Assembly: GCF_000003815.2 (NCBI RefSeq)
Contig: NC_049981.1
Location: 32,315,712-32,379,711 of the forward strand
Reading direction: 5' to 3'
DNA length: 64,000 bases
Source: Branchiostoma floridae
Taxonomy: Eukaryota; Chordata; Leptocardii; Amphioxiformes; Branchiostomatidae
Under the pieces are notes generated by a model. It did not search any database, was not told where the DNA came from, and saw only the letters and a list, made by a program, of their open reading frames with translations. Shown here one piece after another: positions 53,801-64,000 of this stretch. The position numbers and the translations under genes were made by a program. Numbering within the stretch: the first letter of the stretch is position 1; each line of letters opens with the position of its first letter.

Positions 53801-56800
53801 GGCCTCTTGGATTTTTCCCATTGACCTAAGCACTAAGAAATAGCCTACAAAGCAGTACTAGTGGTATGCATATCTTTCCTTTAGAATCACCTTTAGAAAT
53901 ACTTGAACTGTTAGTCTAAAAAGAATTTACAGTGCAATGAATATGTGAATAAAGATCATTGGATACTGAATTCATTGCTTTTAGTCATCAATCAGCATTT
54001 CTTCTAAACCTGTCCTGAAAGTATAGACAGGTTAAAATGTAGTATACATGTGCCCGGCCTGCCCACCCTCCAGTCGTGACGCGAGGATGCAGCCGTCAAA
54101 CTATTCAGACAAATGTTGGATGCTGAGCATCCCCTACATGACCTGGTCCCAGCTTCCAGATCAACTGCTACGGGACGATCACTAAGAAACAAAAACACTA
54201 TCTCCATCCCCCCAGCTAGAACTAAAAGACTCCAGAACTCCTTCCTGCACAAAGCCATCAAGTTGTACAATAAGACTACAGACACTTAGCTTGTAATGAT
54301 GGTGGTAATGATGGCACTCAATTGTTAGAGTTGTATACTTTTTTGTGTAATTTTATATTGTTCTTATGTATATATGCGGACGGAGCAGGCCATATGTTTG
54401 TTGTACATTCCAACGCCATTCAGGCTACCACAATGTGTATGTCTGTTATGTTGTGAATCAATAAAGGAAATGAAATGTGCATAGCCCAGTGGTAATCAGC
54501 TGCCATGACTCAGGAACTAGAAGTTGTGAGTTTGATTCCTACTGTCACGGTGTCACTCAGCTGACATGCATGTTGATTGGCAGGGTTATAGAACGGGGTG
54601 TTAGGGTGGTTCCCTGTTCATTGTACTGCAAAAACTATACACAGTACCTGTCTTCTCTGTCATGACCAGTAGAATAATTATGCTCGTCAGCAAGCTACCT
54701 GAACTGGTTTTGAAATCACTTTCACTTTCTTTAATGACAGGCTGCTTGTGGAGGAGATGGAGAAGAGGCCGTGGGGACCGGGTACCATGAACGAACCCAA
54801 CTTCATCAACGGCTTCGAGTGCCACGTTTGCGACAGGTGGGTTTGTTTGAGCCTCAGATTCTAGGACTGGTGATCATAAGTACAGGTTTGACAGATTAAT
54901 GCATGTAGCAGAAATCGTCTGACATCTTTGCCTCACATTCTATGGTCCTGACTCGGAGGTAATCAAAAGAACTGTAGTGTAACAGTTTTAATTGTATCTT
55001 TGATGACATAAAGACTACCTTTCTATTGTGTAAGAGAGTATACAGTAGTCATCACATTGGCATAGATCACTGGTCCTTATGTAGAGGTGGCGACTTGAAA
55101 ATGTACAGGTTTGACTGTGATGTAGTATTGTTATTGGGAGGGCCGACTACTCACTCTTTGCAGCCAGGGGCTGAATTGCGAGGAGCTTACAATAGGCGGG
55201 GCTTAATCGTAAGGGTCTGGAGCGAGCTGCCATTCGGCGCCACTCAGGTGACCTCAATACGACAGTAATTGCCCCAGGTGCGGCCAAGGAACTGTAGGTT
55301 TTGAACCGCTCACACTGCACCATCGCACATGTGGCGGGTTCTTTTACGTGCCCGGGTATGGCTCTCCCCAAACACAGGACCTCCATTTAACGTCCTATCC
55401 GAGGGACGATGTAGTAGTGCATACTAGTAGTAGTGCATTTGTTACTGTACAATGTACATATACTGCCTGCCCTGTATGTTCCAGGATAGTGGAGAGGCTA
55501 CAGGCTGAAAGGCTGCATGAAGACAACCCGTGGGGCAATGCTCTACTACCACCCAGGCTGGGTCAGTACAACCACATGGGGTGCCCCCAACCCACCCGGG
55601 CTGTCGACACCGAGGACACGTCTGCAACTGGCAAGGAGTACGTATGGCTTTCTGAACTTTCACCCTTTCACTTTATTTTTTTGTTCTTTCTTGGTGAGGT
55701 TGTGTTGGGCAACTGCAGAGTGTCTGGATAAAGAAACTCTAATTACAGAACCATTGCTTTATTCACACAGGGCCTAGGAAAAAAAATGTTGTGTTTCCTG
55801 TTTCAGTCCTGAAAAAAATAGGGTCGGTAGGTAGGGATTATCTTTTTTTTTTCTTGTATTTTTTTTTAGACTGGCCAAAATTCTAGTGATACATATTTAC
55901 AATACAGTTGAACAAAGTAAACTGAAATGCATGAGGACACTTGTCTTTCAATGTCAAACTTTAATTTTGTGCATGATAGATACATTTATCCTTCATTAGA
56001 TGGGACAAGCAGTGTTTTACTTCAATAGGAAGCAGGCTAAATAAAAATTCTAACTGGAAGCTATGTGACTCCACTGCCCACCCAAAAAAAAAAGTGTAGG
56101 GTCGGCAGGTTTTTTTAGGGTAGGTAGGGAAACAGGAAACACAACATTTTTTTTCCTAGGCCCACGCATTTTGGTGACCATCTGTCATCATCTTAAGGAC
56201 AAAACTGACTGGTTCACATTTGTACTGCAGGACAGGTGTCGCTACTCACAGTTCAGATGCGGTCACAAACATAAGTATTTACAATGTACATTGTATACAG
56301 ACAGTGCTTTAGTGTTGTTGGTACATTGATGAAAATAAAGCAATGGTTGTGTAAAAAGAGTCTATTTTATCCAAGGATGTACCAACCTGATTAAACTTAG
56401 TTATTCACAGATATCATATAGGGTTACTGATGATTTGTTACGGATGGTTGATTTGTTGAAGGTTGATGTTACAGATGGTTTTTGTTACAGCTGCTACAAT
56501 AGTTGCTATCACAGGTGTTAATGATAATGCAGATGTTTGATGATTATAAGGATGATTGATGTATTGCAGATGGCTGCTGATTGATGCAGATGGTATATGA
56601 CTAATGTTATCGCAGATGGCAGGAGTATAAGGTTACAGATGGTTGATGCTGCAGATGGTTATGCTATGCTGAATGCTAATGATTTTGCAGATGTTTGGGA
56701 ATTGATGGATGGTATATTGCATATGGCTGCAGATGGTTTATGACTGATGTTATTGCAGATGACAGAAGTATAAGGTTGATGTTACAGATAGTTGATGCTG

Positions 56801-57361
56801 CAGAATGTTAGTGATCTTGCAGATGTTTGGCAATTTAAAGGATGATTGAAATATTGCAGATAGCTGCTGATTGATGCAGATGGTTATTATGACTGATGTT
56901 ATTGCAGATGGCAGGAGTATAAGGTTACAGATGGTTGATGCTGCAGATGGTTTTTGTTACAGCTGCTACAAATAGTTGCTATGCTGAATGCTAATGATTT
57001 TGCAGATGTTTGGGAATTGATGGATGGTATATTGCAGATGGCTGCAGATGGTTTATGACTGATGCTATGGCAGATGACAGGAGTATAAGGTTGATGTTAC
57101 AGATAGTTGATGCTGCAGAATGTTAGTGATCTTGCAGATGTTTGGCAATTTAAAGGATGATTGAAATATTGCAAATAGCTGCTGATTGTCGCAGATGGTA
57201 AATATGACTGATGTTATTGCAGATGGCAGGAGTATGACTGGACGAACGACTTCTGGGGTTCGTGGGACATGGCGCAGGCGCTGAAGCGGATGGTTCAGGT
57301 CGGGGAGAAGGATGCGGGGAAACTGTTTGAGTATGTAGAGGAGATGCATGGCAGGCATTGA
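50809..57361 (+). CDS. FUT11: FUT11-like fucosyltransferase (GT10 family)
   Basis: Seven exons: 50809-51333, 52174-52310, 52923-53163, 53590-53747, 54741-54836, 55485-55641, 57230-57361; 1446 nt, 481 aa (human FUT11 about 492). The N-terminus has a short cytoplasmic tail and one hydrophobic segment (about residues 13-31), as expected for a type II ER/Golgi enzyme. GT10 hallmarks are [45 protein letters not shown], and the donor-binding [20 protein letters not shown] followed by [35 protein letters not shown] and GFECHVCD favour FUT11 over FUT10. These enzymes are now linked to protein O-fucosylation of EMI domains (POFUT4). Exon 6-7 joining (TAC|GTATGG to GGCAG|GAGTAT) was chosen to keep phase. 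AATAAA at 58476-58481 is a possible signal. Confidence 0.9.
51476..51721. other. Assembly gap (246 N)
   Basis: Run of N at the centre of the inverted repeat; probably a hairpin-related assembly failure. Confidence 1.
51762..51849. mobile_element. 70-bp foldback MITE with perfect 30-bp TIRs and 9-bp TSD
   Basis: 51771-51800 (TACTCTCCAAGCAGAGGTCG...) is exactly complementary to 51811-51840 around a 10-nt loop. ACTAATTAT flanks both sides (51762-51770, 51841-51849). A 9-bp TSD is typical of Mutator-like elements; that family is a hypothesis. A related fragment (CTCTACTTGGAGAGTAAC) is at about 5666-5683. Confidence 0.85.
52007..52173 (+). repeat. Three decoy copies of the FUT11 exon 2 acceptor
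   Basis: AATGAACTTTCCCCAGCACC plus CTCCCGGCGCTGTC recurs every about 50 bp, three times before the real acceptor (52171-52173). The second decoy has CAA for CAG. After about 17 nt of exon-like sequence each decoy diverges into CCTGA..TGTGTT. Confidence 0.9.
52500..52922 (+). repeat. Three decoy copies of the FUT11 exon 3 acceptor and first ~70 nt
   Basis: Exon-like starts at 52545, 52666 and 52784, before the true exon at 52923. Each has CCTTTAACCCTG..CCCAG, CTATGT..GGAG.TGATGAA(A/G)CATG and GGGAAGTGTCTCCACAACAA. Homology breaks at the same point (GGACCT) and continues into TGACCTGACAG, which brings an in-frame stop. Unit length is 118-139 bp. Confidence 0.92.
53203..53530 (+). mobile_element. 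SINE, FUT11 intron 3
   Basis: Contains GGCACTTTGCACGACTTTCC, a central segment shared with 63060-63290, and GGTCCCATGTTTGGGGAGAG, CACGTTAAAGAACCCACCAC, shared in inverted orientation with 55130-55410. The 5' head is missing. Confidence 0.65.
54092..54476 (+). mobile_element. 3' end of a CR1/L2-like non-LTR retrotransposon, FUT11 intron 4
   Basis: A 66-codon frame (54092-54289) reads [20 protein letters not shown] then [20 protein letters not shown] before TAG, the typical C-terminal tail of ORF2 in jockey/CR1/L2 elements. It is followed by a 3' UTR ending CAATAAAGGAAATGAAAT. No reverse transcriptase core is present. Confidence 0.7.
54477..54660 (+). mobile_element. tRNA-derived SINE-like sequence, FUT11 intron 4
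   Basis: TAGCCCAGTGGTAATCAGC (A-box-like) and GAGTTTGATTCCTAC (B-box-like) are spaced as in a tRNA. The acceptor stem is not complementary, so this is not a functional tRNA gene. Confidence 0.5.
55130..55410 (-). mobile_element. SINE, FUT11 intron 5, minus orientation
   Basis: The complement contains GAGGTCCTGTGTTTGGGGAG, CACGTAAAAGAACCCGCCAC and CAATTCAGCCCCTGGCTGC. The 5' portion matches the family at 53203-53530. Confidence 0.65.
55770..56163. mobile_element. 394-bp MITE with 35-bp TIRs, FUT11 intron 6
   Basis: GGGCCTAGGAAAAAAAATGT plus TGTGTTTCCTGTTTC at the left and the exact complement at the right. Inside, TAGGGTCGG(T/C)AGGT occurs near both ends. No clear TSD. Confidence 0.8.
56425..57229 (+). 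repeat. Minisatellite in FUT11 intron 6 that includes the exon 7 acceptor
   Basis: Interspersed units such as TTACAGATGGTTGATGCTGC, TGATGTTATTGCAGATGGCA and TTTTGCAGATGTTTGG recur. The stretch TGATGTTATTGCAGATGGCAG+GAGTAT that forms the acceptor and first six bases of exon 7 (57209-57235) is present in related form about four more times (near 56605, 56746, 56895, 57059), continuing with AAGGTT instead of the exon. Confidence 0.9.
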
Positions 57362-57454
57362 TGTACGGTTTCTACATCGTTCAAGCTTTATGTTTGACTT
57401 TTATATAATACAGATCTTTATTTATATGGAAAAGTCTGCCACAGGACATTCAGT

Positions 57455-57690
57455 TAAGGTGCACTCTCACTGCACTTATGTCAAGCTTGCATCACTGGGG
57501 GGTTTGAAAGATACTCGACCAATTTCAGAAATAAAGAACAAATTTCTTACTTTTTGTGTATCTTGTCGTCCTGTAAGTCATACTTTTACATATTACGCAA
57601 TATCTATAATCTAAAAAATGGGAGAAAATAACAAAACAGTGACACAGTGAACGAACCCTGCAGTGACGCAAGCTTGATGCTTTTAGCTAG
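57455..57690. mobile_element. Decayed relative of the Harbinger-like MITE at 224-470
   Basis: Inverted relative to 224-470: CTGTAAGTCATACTTTTACA, TATTACGCAATATC and AAAACAGTGACACAGTGAAC match the complement of the first element, between eroded termini (GGTGCACTCTCACTGCAC, ACGCAAGCTTG). Confidence 0.55.
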
Positions 57691-57699
57691 CAAGTACAA

Positions 57700-60410
57700 G
57701 TTCAGACGGGAGCTTCCTATGTTTGCAAGTAGGTAATTGTACTATATATTTTCTAAATACCAGCCGTTTGAATTTCACGTAAATTGTACGTATGTATGTT
57801 TTAATGTGCCAAAGACCAGGAAGACTAGCTACCTACCAAATCATGTATGATAGCTAATGAATGAAGTATCCAGTTGTCAGAGATAAATCATGAGGGGCCA
57901 AAGTTTAGCCAGTCACAAGTTTTGACTGTAAAAAGAACTTGCCAAGTTTTGCCAAAACCAATTCCACTGCTCTGAGTTACTGTTGGAGCCATTAATGCAT
58001 TCCAGTTTTAAAATTATGTTTCTAGGGGTAGAGAAATTATATGGAAGTTGAATGCTAGATAGATCTGTCTACTTTCATTGTTTATGTTTTACATGTAGAT
58101 TACTTTGTTGCATTCTGAATTTTTCTAGTATATATTTAGCTATATATACAGTCATCTATATATTTTATATATGTGGATATTTGAATATTTTATATATAGT
58201 CAAGTAAAGCCTAGAAATGTTGCTAGTGTGGACACTGGCAATCATGCATTTTGTACTATCATGTTCCTGAAAAATATGCCTTTCCTACTGTATATTTTCA
58301 CTTCACAAATAGCAATAGATACATGTATATGGCAGCTGCATTGTTATATTCTGAGGAACATTTTGAATGTGTGCCAAAAATTTACCTGACCAGCCTGAAT
58401 GATAATTATACATGGATGGCAATATTCTTCACAATTGGATTTGAATGGTTTTGACTAATGGCTGTCAAGATATTTAATAAATTGAAGGCCAGAGGTTTTC
58501 ATGATTGAATAAGGGTCCAAACAAGCAAACATATGACTTATTATTTTTATATGAACATTAACACAAACCCAAAACATCACTCCGCACACTTGAAGTACAA
58601 TTTTCCAGCATGTTTTAATTTAAAGCTTCCTTTCTTCCATATTTCACAAAATACAAATGCTGGTCCAACATTTACAAACCGAAATATCGACAATTTGATA
58701 GCACAAGATTGTGGAAAACCTCACATACATTCATTCCTTACAAAAACAGGCATTGCCGCAGCAAAAAGTATGGCAAGAGAAATCCGCCCTCCCCCAGCTA
58801 TATTTTGCCCAACCACATAGAATGGATTTGTGAATACTTTCATTAGGTTGGTGAACGACTAATAACCGTTGCACCCTTCCAAAGCTCAGGTCAACAGTAG
58901 AAACTCTGGGGAAACAAGAGTTTTTTCCCTAGTCAGAGGGTTCCTAATGTTTTCTTTGGAGGATATATATCCGAAAGCTTTCCTTATGGTCAATTAGAAA
59001 CTGTGATTCCAATGTGTTTCTCATGAGTTTCACGGTAATCAATCACTCCTAGGAGGAGAGCATAGAAGACAACAGACTGGGAGGACCTTGTGTGTCTGTG
59101 GGTGGAGCAATTGGTCATGGATATTAGCTATGCTTTCCATTAGGTTTCACATATGTATCCTTCAGTCACACATTAAAATCACAATAGAAAATTGTCCCAG
59201 TATGTGTCTACTGTATGACTGAGCTTTGCGAGGGCGTCCACAAATTTTTAACGAGCAAATTTTTCCATGACCGCCTGTCATCTTCTTAAGGGGAAAAATG
59301 ACTGCGTCACTTTGCACTGTTCACTATTGCTGCCACTGGTTACAATGCAGTCAATGTGTTGGAGACTGCAGTGTTAGTAGCGCCACCTACTTGCAGTACA
59401 GAGTTAACCAGCCATTATATGCAGTGAAGGTCTGGTGGTCATCGGAATGTGCACCAGGGTTCTTAAAAATATGTGTAGTTGTGAATGAAGATATTTGTTT
59501 TAATTGACATAATATTGAATCATGTTTACCTCATGCCAAATTTCCAACTCTAAAACATCTGAGAGCCAGGAAAATGGTCTATTGTGCCTCTAAACATACT
59601 TTTTACCGTCCTGTAAAATTCCAAACGTTTTAACCTGTTCTGCATTGAAAAAAAATGCAAACATTAACACCTACAAAATTCATCTTACAAGTCAGTCTTC
59701 TCTTACAATACCTTTTGAGACATACATGTTACAGCAAATTATAATTCTATAAATTGTGGAAATGTAACTTAAATATCCAATATTCACAAAACTTTAAATA
59801 TGTACATATCAAGGTGGGGTAACAAATAAAATTGGGTTTTACTGAATACAACATACACATTATGTTAATTAGTAAGGAATACTAAATTTAGTCCAGAGTC
59901 CATGAAACTTTCTTCTATCCGACTAATAGACTAGAGGTTGTAAACCACTTTCATTTTTTGTTACTTTACAGAAACTGTAACTTTTCAGATTTTTAACTGA
60001 TTAATCTTAATTGAATGAAAGTTAATTTTTAATACATGTCTGTTCTATTCACCAAGGAATTTCCAATCAACATCACCACAATCACATCATAATCAATACA
60101 TAGATAAACAAATTCTACATATTCAATATTAAGGCAAATGGAAATATAACAATTACATACATTTGGCATCAATGTAGAGATAAAGTCCCAATCTATTCCT
60201 AAACGATTTCCAAACACTTTTTTTAAATTTTCCTACATGATTTGATCTCCCCCGCATTTCTACATTTTGTGAAATTAATACAAAAAATAGATCCTTTGCA
60301 GGTAATGTTTAAGAATCAACATTAACTTACAGGTTTGTTACTTAAATGTTAAGAATACAGTAGGAGTGTCCATTTATGAAACACCTCAACAAGACATGTA
60401 CAGTACAGAA
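57700..60410. other. Non-coding stretch, no gene seen
   Basis: AT-rich sequence covering the probable FUT11 3' UTR (to about 58500) and intergenic DNA. A diverged dispersed repeat (GACTGAGCTTTGCGAGG.. CCATGACCGCCTGTCATCTT, 59215-59360) resembles 56170-56270. Short ORFs lack any recognised domain. Confidence 0.6.
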
Positions 60411-60643
60411 TTGTAGCCAGCCAGAATCATTTTCTGTCCCCTCCATTTTTAATGGCTTTAAAGGCTTTGGTGCAGCATTCCTAGGGGGATCTCGCAAAGA
60501 AAATTTTTAAATCTAGACCCTCTGAAACGCTATTTCCTGCGTTTTGAGGGTTAAATTTTCCTCACAGAGGATGGAATGGGCTAAATTTTTTTCCGTCCCC
60601 ACCTGCAAAATTCCGTCAAAGGACGGACGGGTGCTGGCTACAA
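60411..60643. mobile_element. Possible MITE with TTGTAGCCAGC ends
   Basis: Left TTGTAGCCAGCCAG and right GTGCTGGCTACAA are inverted; internal CTGTCCCCTCC/TTCCGTCCCCACC. No TSD recognised. Confidence 0.45.
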
Positions 60644-62300
60644 CCTTGGTATAGTACAATAAAGGTACAGCTCAAAATTAATAATTTTCTCTATCAATGA
60701 GAGAATACACTTTCCAAAAAGAGTGAAAAAAACAGATTGGATACTTAGGTCACTTTCATAATATCAATAGCATGGAGAAAACATGGGTCTTCATCACCTG
60801 ATTGAGTCCTACAAGCTACATTTTTATGAAAGTTGAAATCTCCAAACCCCACCTTTTACAATATTGTGTTTAGTGCACAACAGTAGTTGATTTCATACTT
60901 TAACCTGCTAAATTTCTTGGTCAGTTAGGCAATAATCTGGGGTGAAAACCACACCAGCAGTCTGCAACTTGCTGTAGCTACATGTAAGTTGTGCTTACAA
61001 ATATCAATATAAAACACATTGCAGTATCAAAGGTAAAAAAAAAATGCAAGCTTGGTCAAGTTGCTGTTATGAAGCATAAGACAGTGATTAAACACTATAG
61101 TAGGGCTGCTTGAAAAAGAGTTGTTTTTTTTTCAACTTTAGAGCTCGTTATGACAAAAAAGTTATTTGAGGCTTGGTTGGTAATTGGTTTCAACAGACAC
61201 ATCAAAGTCTAAAATTGGAAAATCTCTGTATATTGTAGCTACTATAGTCTAAATCAAGTTTAACTTATATTACATGTAGCCAGACATATACAATGTTCTG
61301 TAATTTACATATAAGAAAATCATGAACACATGAAGCTTTAAAGAATGCAGTCTTACTGCACTATACATGCATGTATTCACAAACGTACAAGTTTACAAGT
61401 TACACGTATAAATAGCGAAGTTTGTGGCAGTTTTGATGTAGCAAGAAAGGATGGATGTTAAAATGGCAAGGGCAATATCAGCTCCATAGCTGTTTCAGTA
61501 GATAAAATGGTAAAGCTCCTTGTGTTACGCTGTGCTAGACAAGCATGGGGGTGGTGTAGCCATTTTTAACTTGCCACACCCCCGAAACTGACACAATTTG
61601 TGGCCATTATCTAAGGCTACTTCAGCAGGACAGGATAAATAAAGCAGTGTCAGTAGCCAGGACTTTGGCATAAAAACACAAAACTGTCAGAAACGCTGGG
61701 AACATACAAAGGTATGAGTTAGTAGAGTTAGCTGTGCTGCCCCCCTCCCCATTAGTTATAGCTGAGGCTACCGATACAGTCATGTAGGTACCAGGATAGG
61801 GTCAAACTCTTCTCTATAGTCAGAACAGTTTCTACACAAGATGGCAGCACGCAGCGTTCAGCCGGTTTCTTTACAAAAATAGACTTTAGGATTTATGTTG
61901 GGGACGTCGTCGTTACCGTCACCGTTCACTGATGCGATTGCCGCGACAACAGTTGCCGTGACCACGGTTACCATGACTACGCCTTTAGCAGGCGGCGTCA
62001 CACATATGCAGATGGCTCGATTTGGAAGAGTCCATTCTGTAGCGGGGACGGACATTCTGTGCGACCTTCATCTTTTACATTTTTATACACAGATTGGAAG
62101 GTCACCTTTCATACACTCTTTCACAAGAAGAGTCCGCTCTCTTTATATCATCTTAATTAATATATAATTCTAACCTCTTTCAACATTTTGCCTTCAGAAA
62201 ACTGTCTTCCCTCTGTCCTCTCGTGACAGAAATATATATAAATTTTGTGAAATTCCTCATCAGTAACTATGGCAACGCTGGCACGGAACGAGACGGTTGA
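60644..62300. other. Non-coding stretch, probably MARCHF 3' UTR plus intergenic DNA
   Basis: No splice-supported coding sequence. ORFs at 61858-62167 lie in repetitive GCC/GTGACC-rich sequence in both strands and match nothing I recognise. Confidence 0.5.
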
Positions 62301-63946
62301 CTACGCGTTCTGCCCCGCGTCTTGCGACGTGGCGGTCTGCGAGTCCTCCATGACGGCCACCCCGTTGGGCACGGGCGACACGCTCTTGTTCCTGGGGAGG
62401 CTGTTCCCGTTGTCCCCACCCCCCTCGGGACAGTTCTGCACATAGATGACCCTGTTGTAGGCCTTGAGCCGCCTCCACAGCTGAACGTAGACCTTACACT
62501 GCACGTACATGAACACCAGGCCGCCCGTGAACCCGATGGCCACCACCACCAGCTTAGTCCAGAACGGCCACTCCAGCACCCCCTGGCGGATCTCCTCTGC
62601 GGTGCGGTCGATCAGCACGTACAGCGACCACACCACGCACGTGATGGCGATGGCGTGGAATGTCACCGAGCACACGATCTTCCGACGCTCGCTCGACGTC
62701 ATCTGCAGCTTCTCCCACTAAGGAGACAAAATGGAACAAAATCAGTTAAAAACTATAGAAAGGTAATATTTGCAAGCAAATACAGAATGTTACCTTCACA
62801 TGTTGTAGTCTAACACTGGCAACTGTTTTCTTCATTCTTATTTGAACACATTTCTAAATGTAGTGACCCGAGCCCCTCTAGATCTGACATTTGCTACATT
62901 ATGTAACCGAACACCACATGGTGCCTGCTACTTTACCGGTTACCATGGTGACAGCTGTCTGGTCCAGGTCGTTGACCTTATTTGTGCAGAGAAGAAGAAG
63001 AAACAAAGCAAAAACAATATGTTCCCTTCTGTGAAGGTAACATAAAAAAAAATTTTAACGGTTCTTGGCGGAAGTCAATGTGCAGATGTTGGCACGTCGA
63101 CACACCAAATCCGTAGTGTGTTTTTGGCACACAGTTAGACAGATTAGCCGAAGAGGCTCGATGGGCGTCACTCCACCGTAAGGAAAAGTCGTGTAAAGTG
63201 CCTTTCCCAAAGGCACAACGTTGCGGCATCGAATTAGGAACCTTTCGATTCCGAGCCGAACGCTGTACCAGTTGCGCCAATGCCAAAAAATCAGTTGCAT
63301 GTAAAAAAAATATTTAGACTTGATATTCAGTACAGTGTTCCAAAAAGACACCAACAAAATCAACATGATGAAACGGAGTCTTCATGCAGAGGAAAGTGTA
63401 CACCTACAGTGTAAGTGGTACATGCAGTTTCAGGAAGTGTTTTCATCTTCTTATCTTTCATAAGGTTTGAGTTCAAGTTTGGAGAAAGTCCATTTTTTTA
63501 TTGTGAAAGCGACAGACCAAACAGAGCTTCTGAACGGTTGGAGTTTGGAGTCCTCAACAAATTCTGATTGATTGATAGATAGATGCATGGATTGAATGAT
63601 TGGTACATCTATCAATGATATCATTGACTGACGACTGATTGATTTATTGACTGGTTGATTGATTGATTAAAATCAGATACCTTTCTGAAGGGTTTGAGTT
63701 TGGAATCCTTGACACAAAGTTTCATTGATTGATTCACACATCTATCAATAAGATCATTGATTGATTTATATCTTATTTCTTTATCTATTGATTGATTGAT
63801 TGATTGATTGATATGAAATAGGCACTCACCTTTCTGAAGGGTTTGAGTTTGGAGTCCATGACAAAGTTGTACCTACAGAGCTCACAGCTCTTGGTGTCGG
63901 AACTCTTGATCCACTGCTGTAAACATGCCTGGTGCACAAACCGTAA
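62301..63946 (-). CDS. MARCHF1/8-like membrane RING-CH E3 ubiquitin ligase, C-terminal part
   Basis: Minus-strand exons 63830-about 63946 and 62301-62717 (stop TAG at 62301-62303). The first encodes the end of the RING-CH finger: [18 protein letters not shown], then C-E-L-C-R-Y-N-F and KLKPFRK, containing the His and last Cys pairs of the C4HC3 motif. The second begins [13 protein letters not shown] and carries two membrane segments (around [20 protein letters not shown] and [18 protein letters not shown]), separated by [16 protein letters not shown], then [20 protein letters not shown] and a Ser/Gln-rich tail. Vertebrate MARCHF1/8 ubiquitinate membrane receptors such as MHC II and CD86. The first RING cysteines and N-terminus lie beyond 64000. 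The upstream acceptor of 63830 lacks a normal AG. Confidence 0.88.
63060..63290 (-). mobile_element. tRNA-derived SINE in a MARCHF intron
   Basis: On the minus strand: A-box-like TTGGCGCAACTGGTACAGCG, B-box-like TTCGATGCC, then TTTGGGAAAGGCACTTTACA and CGACTTTTCCTTACGGTGG. The central GGCACTTTACACGACTTT is shared with 53203-53530. Confidence 0.7.
63565..63815. repeat. (ATTG)n-rich microsatellite region
   Basis: Interrupted ATTG/TTGA tracts, the longest at 63785-63811, just beside the RING exon. A segment ACCTTTCTGAAGGGTTTGAG + TTTGGAATCC at 63679-63710 duplicates the 3' end of the adjacent exon (63828-63860). Confidence 0.8.
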
Positions 63947-64000
63947 CAGGAGGGAGGGAGGGAGAGAATCAGTCAATGGAGGAATAAATGATCCACAGCG

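Noticed and set aside
62322-62813. 163-codon plus-strand ORF
   Set aside because: It is antisense to the conserved MARCHF exon and shows no domain of its own.

Overview
This window is metazoan nuclear DNA. It has short exons, GT-AG introns, SINE/MITE-rich introns, C2H2 zinc-finger arrays and conserved bilaterian genes (MRPS24, FUT11-like, MARCHF1/8-like). The closest match I can name is a cephalochordate (amphioxus, Branchiostoma). The reasons are the TIR/CARD/Death/Roc-COR/ZU5 gene content, the very high density of MITEs and SINEs, and several minisatellites that span intron-exon boundaries. The species call is inference, because no search was possible. Two assembly gaps are present (46002-46848 and 51476-51721).

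Region 1 (about 150-34190) is a tandem segmental duplication of one multi-domain gene. Copy A (CDS 2098-12337, 14 exons, 1709 codons plus stop) and copy B (CDS 18333-32138, 16 exons, 1777 codons plus stop) can both be spliced on paper into uninterrupted frames. The encoded order is TIR-like, CARD, Roc-COR GTPase, Death, ZU5-UPA (FIIND-like), a low-complexity linker and a family-4-type (GT-B) glycosyltransferase. This looks like an innate-immunity or cell-death signalling scaffold with a possible enzymatic tail. Every module block is bounded by phase-1 introns. Copy B has two extra phase-1 exons with basic, NLS-like motifs before the glycosyltransferase. The copies differ in MITE insertions and in the size of a 131-bp repeat array that carries the acceptor of the first main ZU5 exon. 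Between them lie an 8-unit minisatellite, a retroelement endonuclease fragment and a tRNA-derived SINE.

Region 2 (34470-45640) holds three tandem C2H2 zinc-finger paralogues on the plus strand. Each is preceded by a recognisably related non-coding first exon with a YY1-like core, ending in the same splice donor. Only the third retains the initiator ATG and an intact frame. The first two keep long finger arrays but have decayed ends.

Region 3 (47497-57361) is a divergent pair: MRPS24 (minus strand, 3 exons, 168 aa) and a FUT11-like alpha-1,3-/O-fucosyltransferase (plus strand, 7 exons, 481 aa). They share a bidirectional promoter of about 120 bp with a YY1-like site over the MRPS24 start codon. 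Several of their exons are preceded by tandem copies of their own acceptor plus exon start.

Region 4 (57362-64000) is mostly non-coding with MITE/SINE remnants. It ends in the last two visible exons of a MARCHF1/8-like membrane E3 ubiquitin ligase on the minus strand; its N-terminal part lies outside the window.

The main points for follow-up are the TIR-CARD-Roc-COR-Death-ZU5-UPA-GT4 fusion, and the repeated finding that acceptor-plus-exon-start segments are tandemly duplicated at six exons in four genes.
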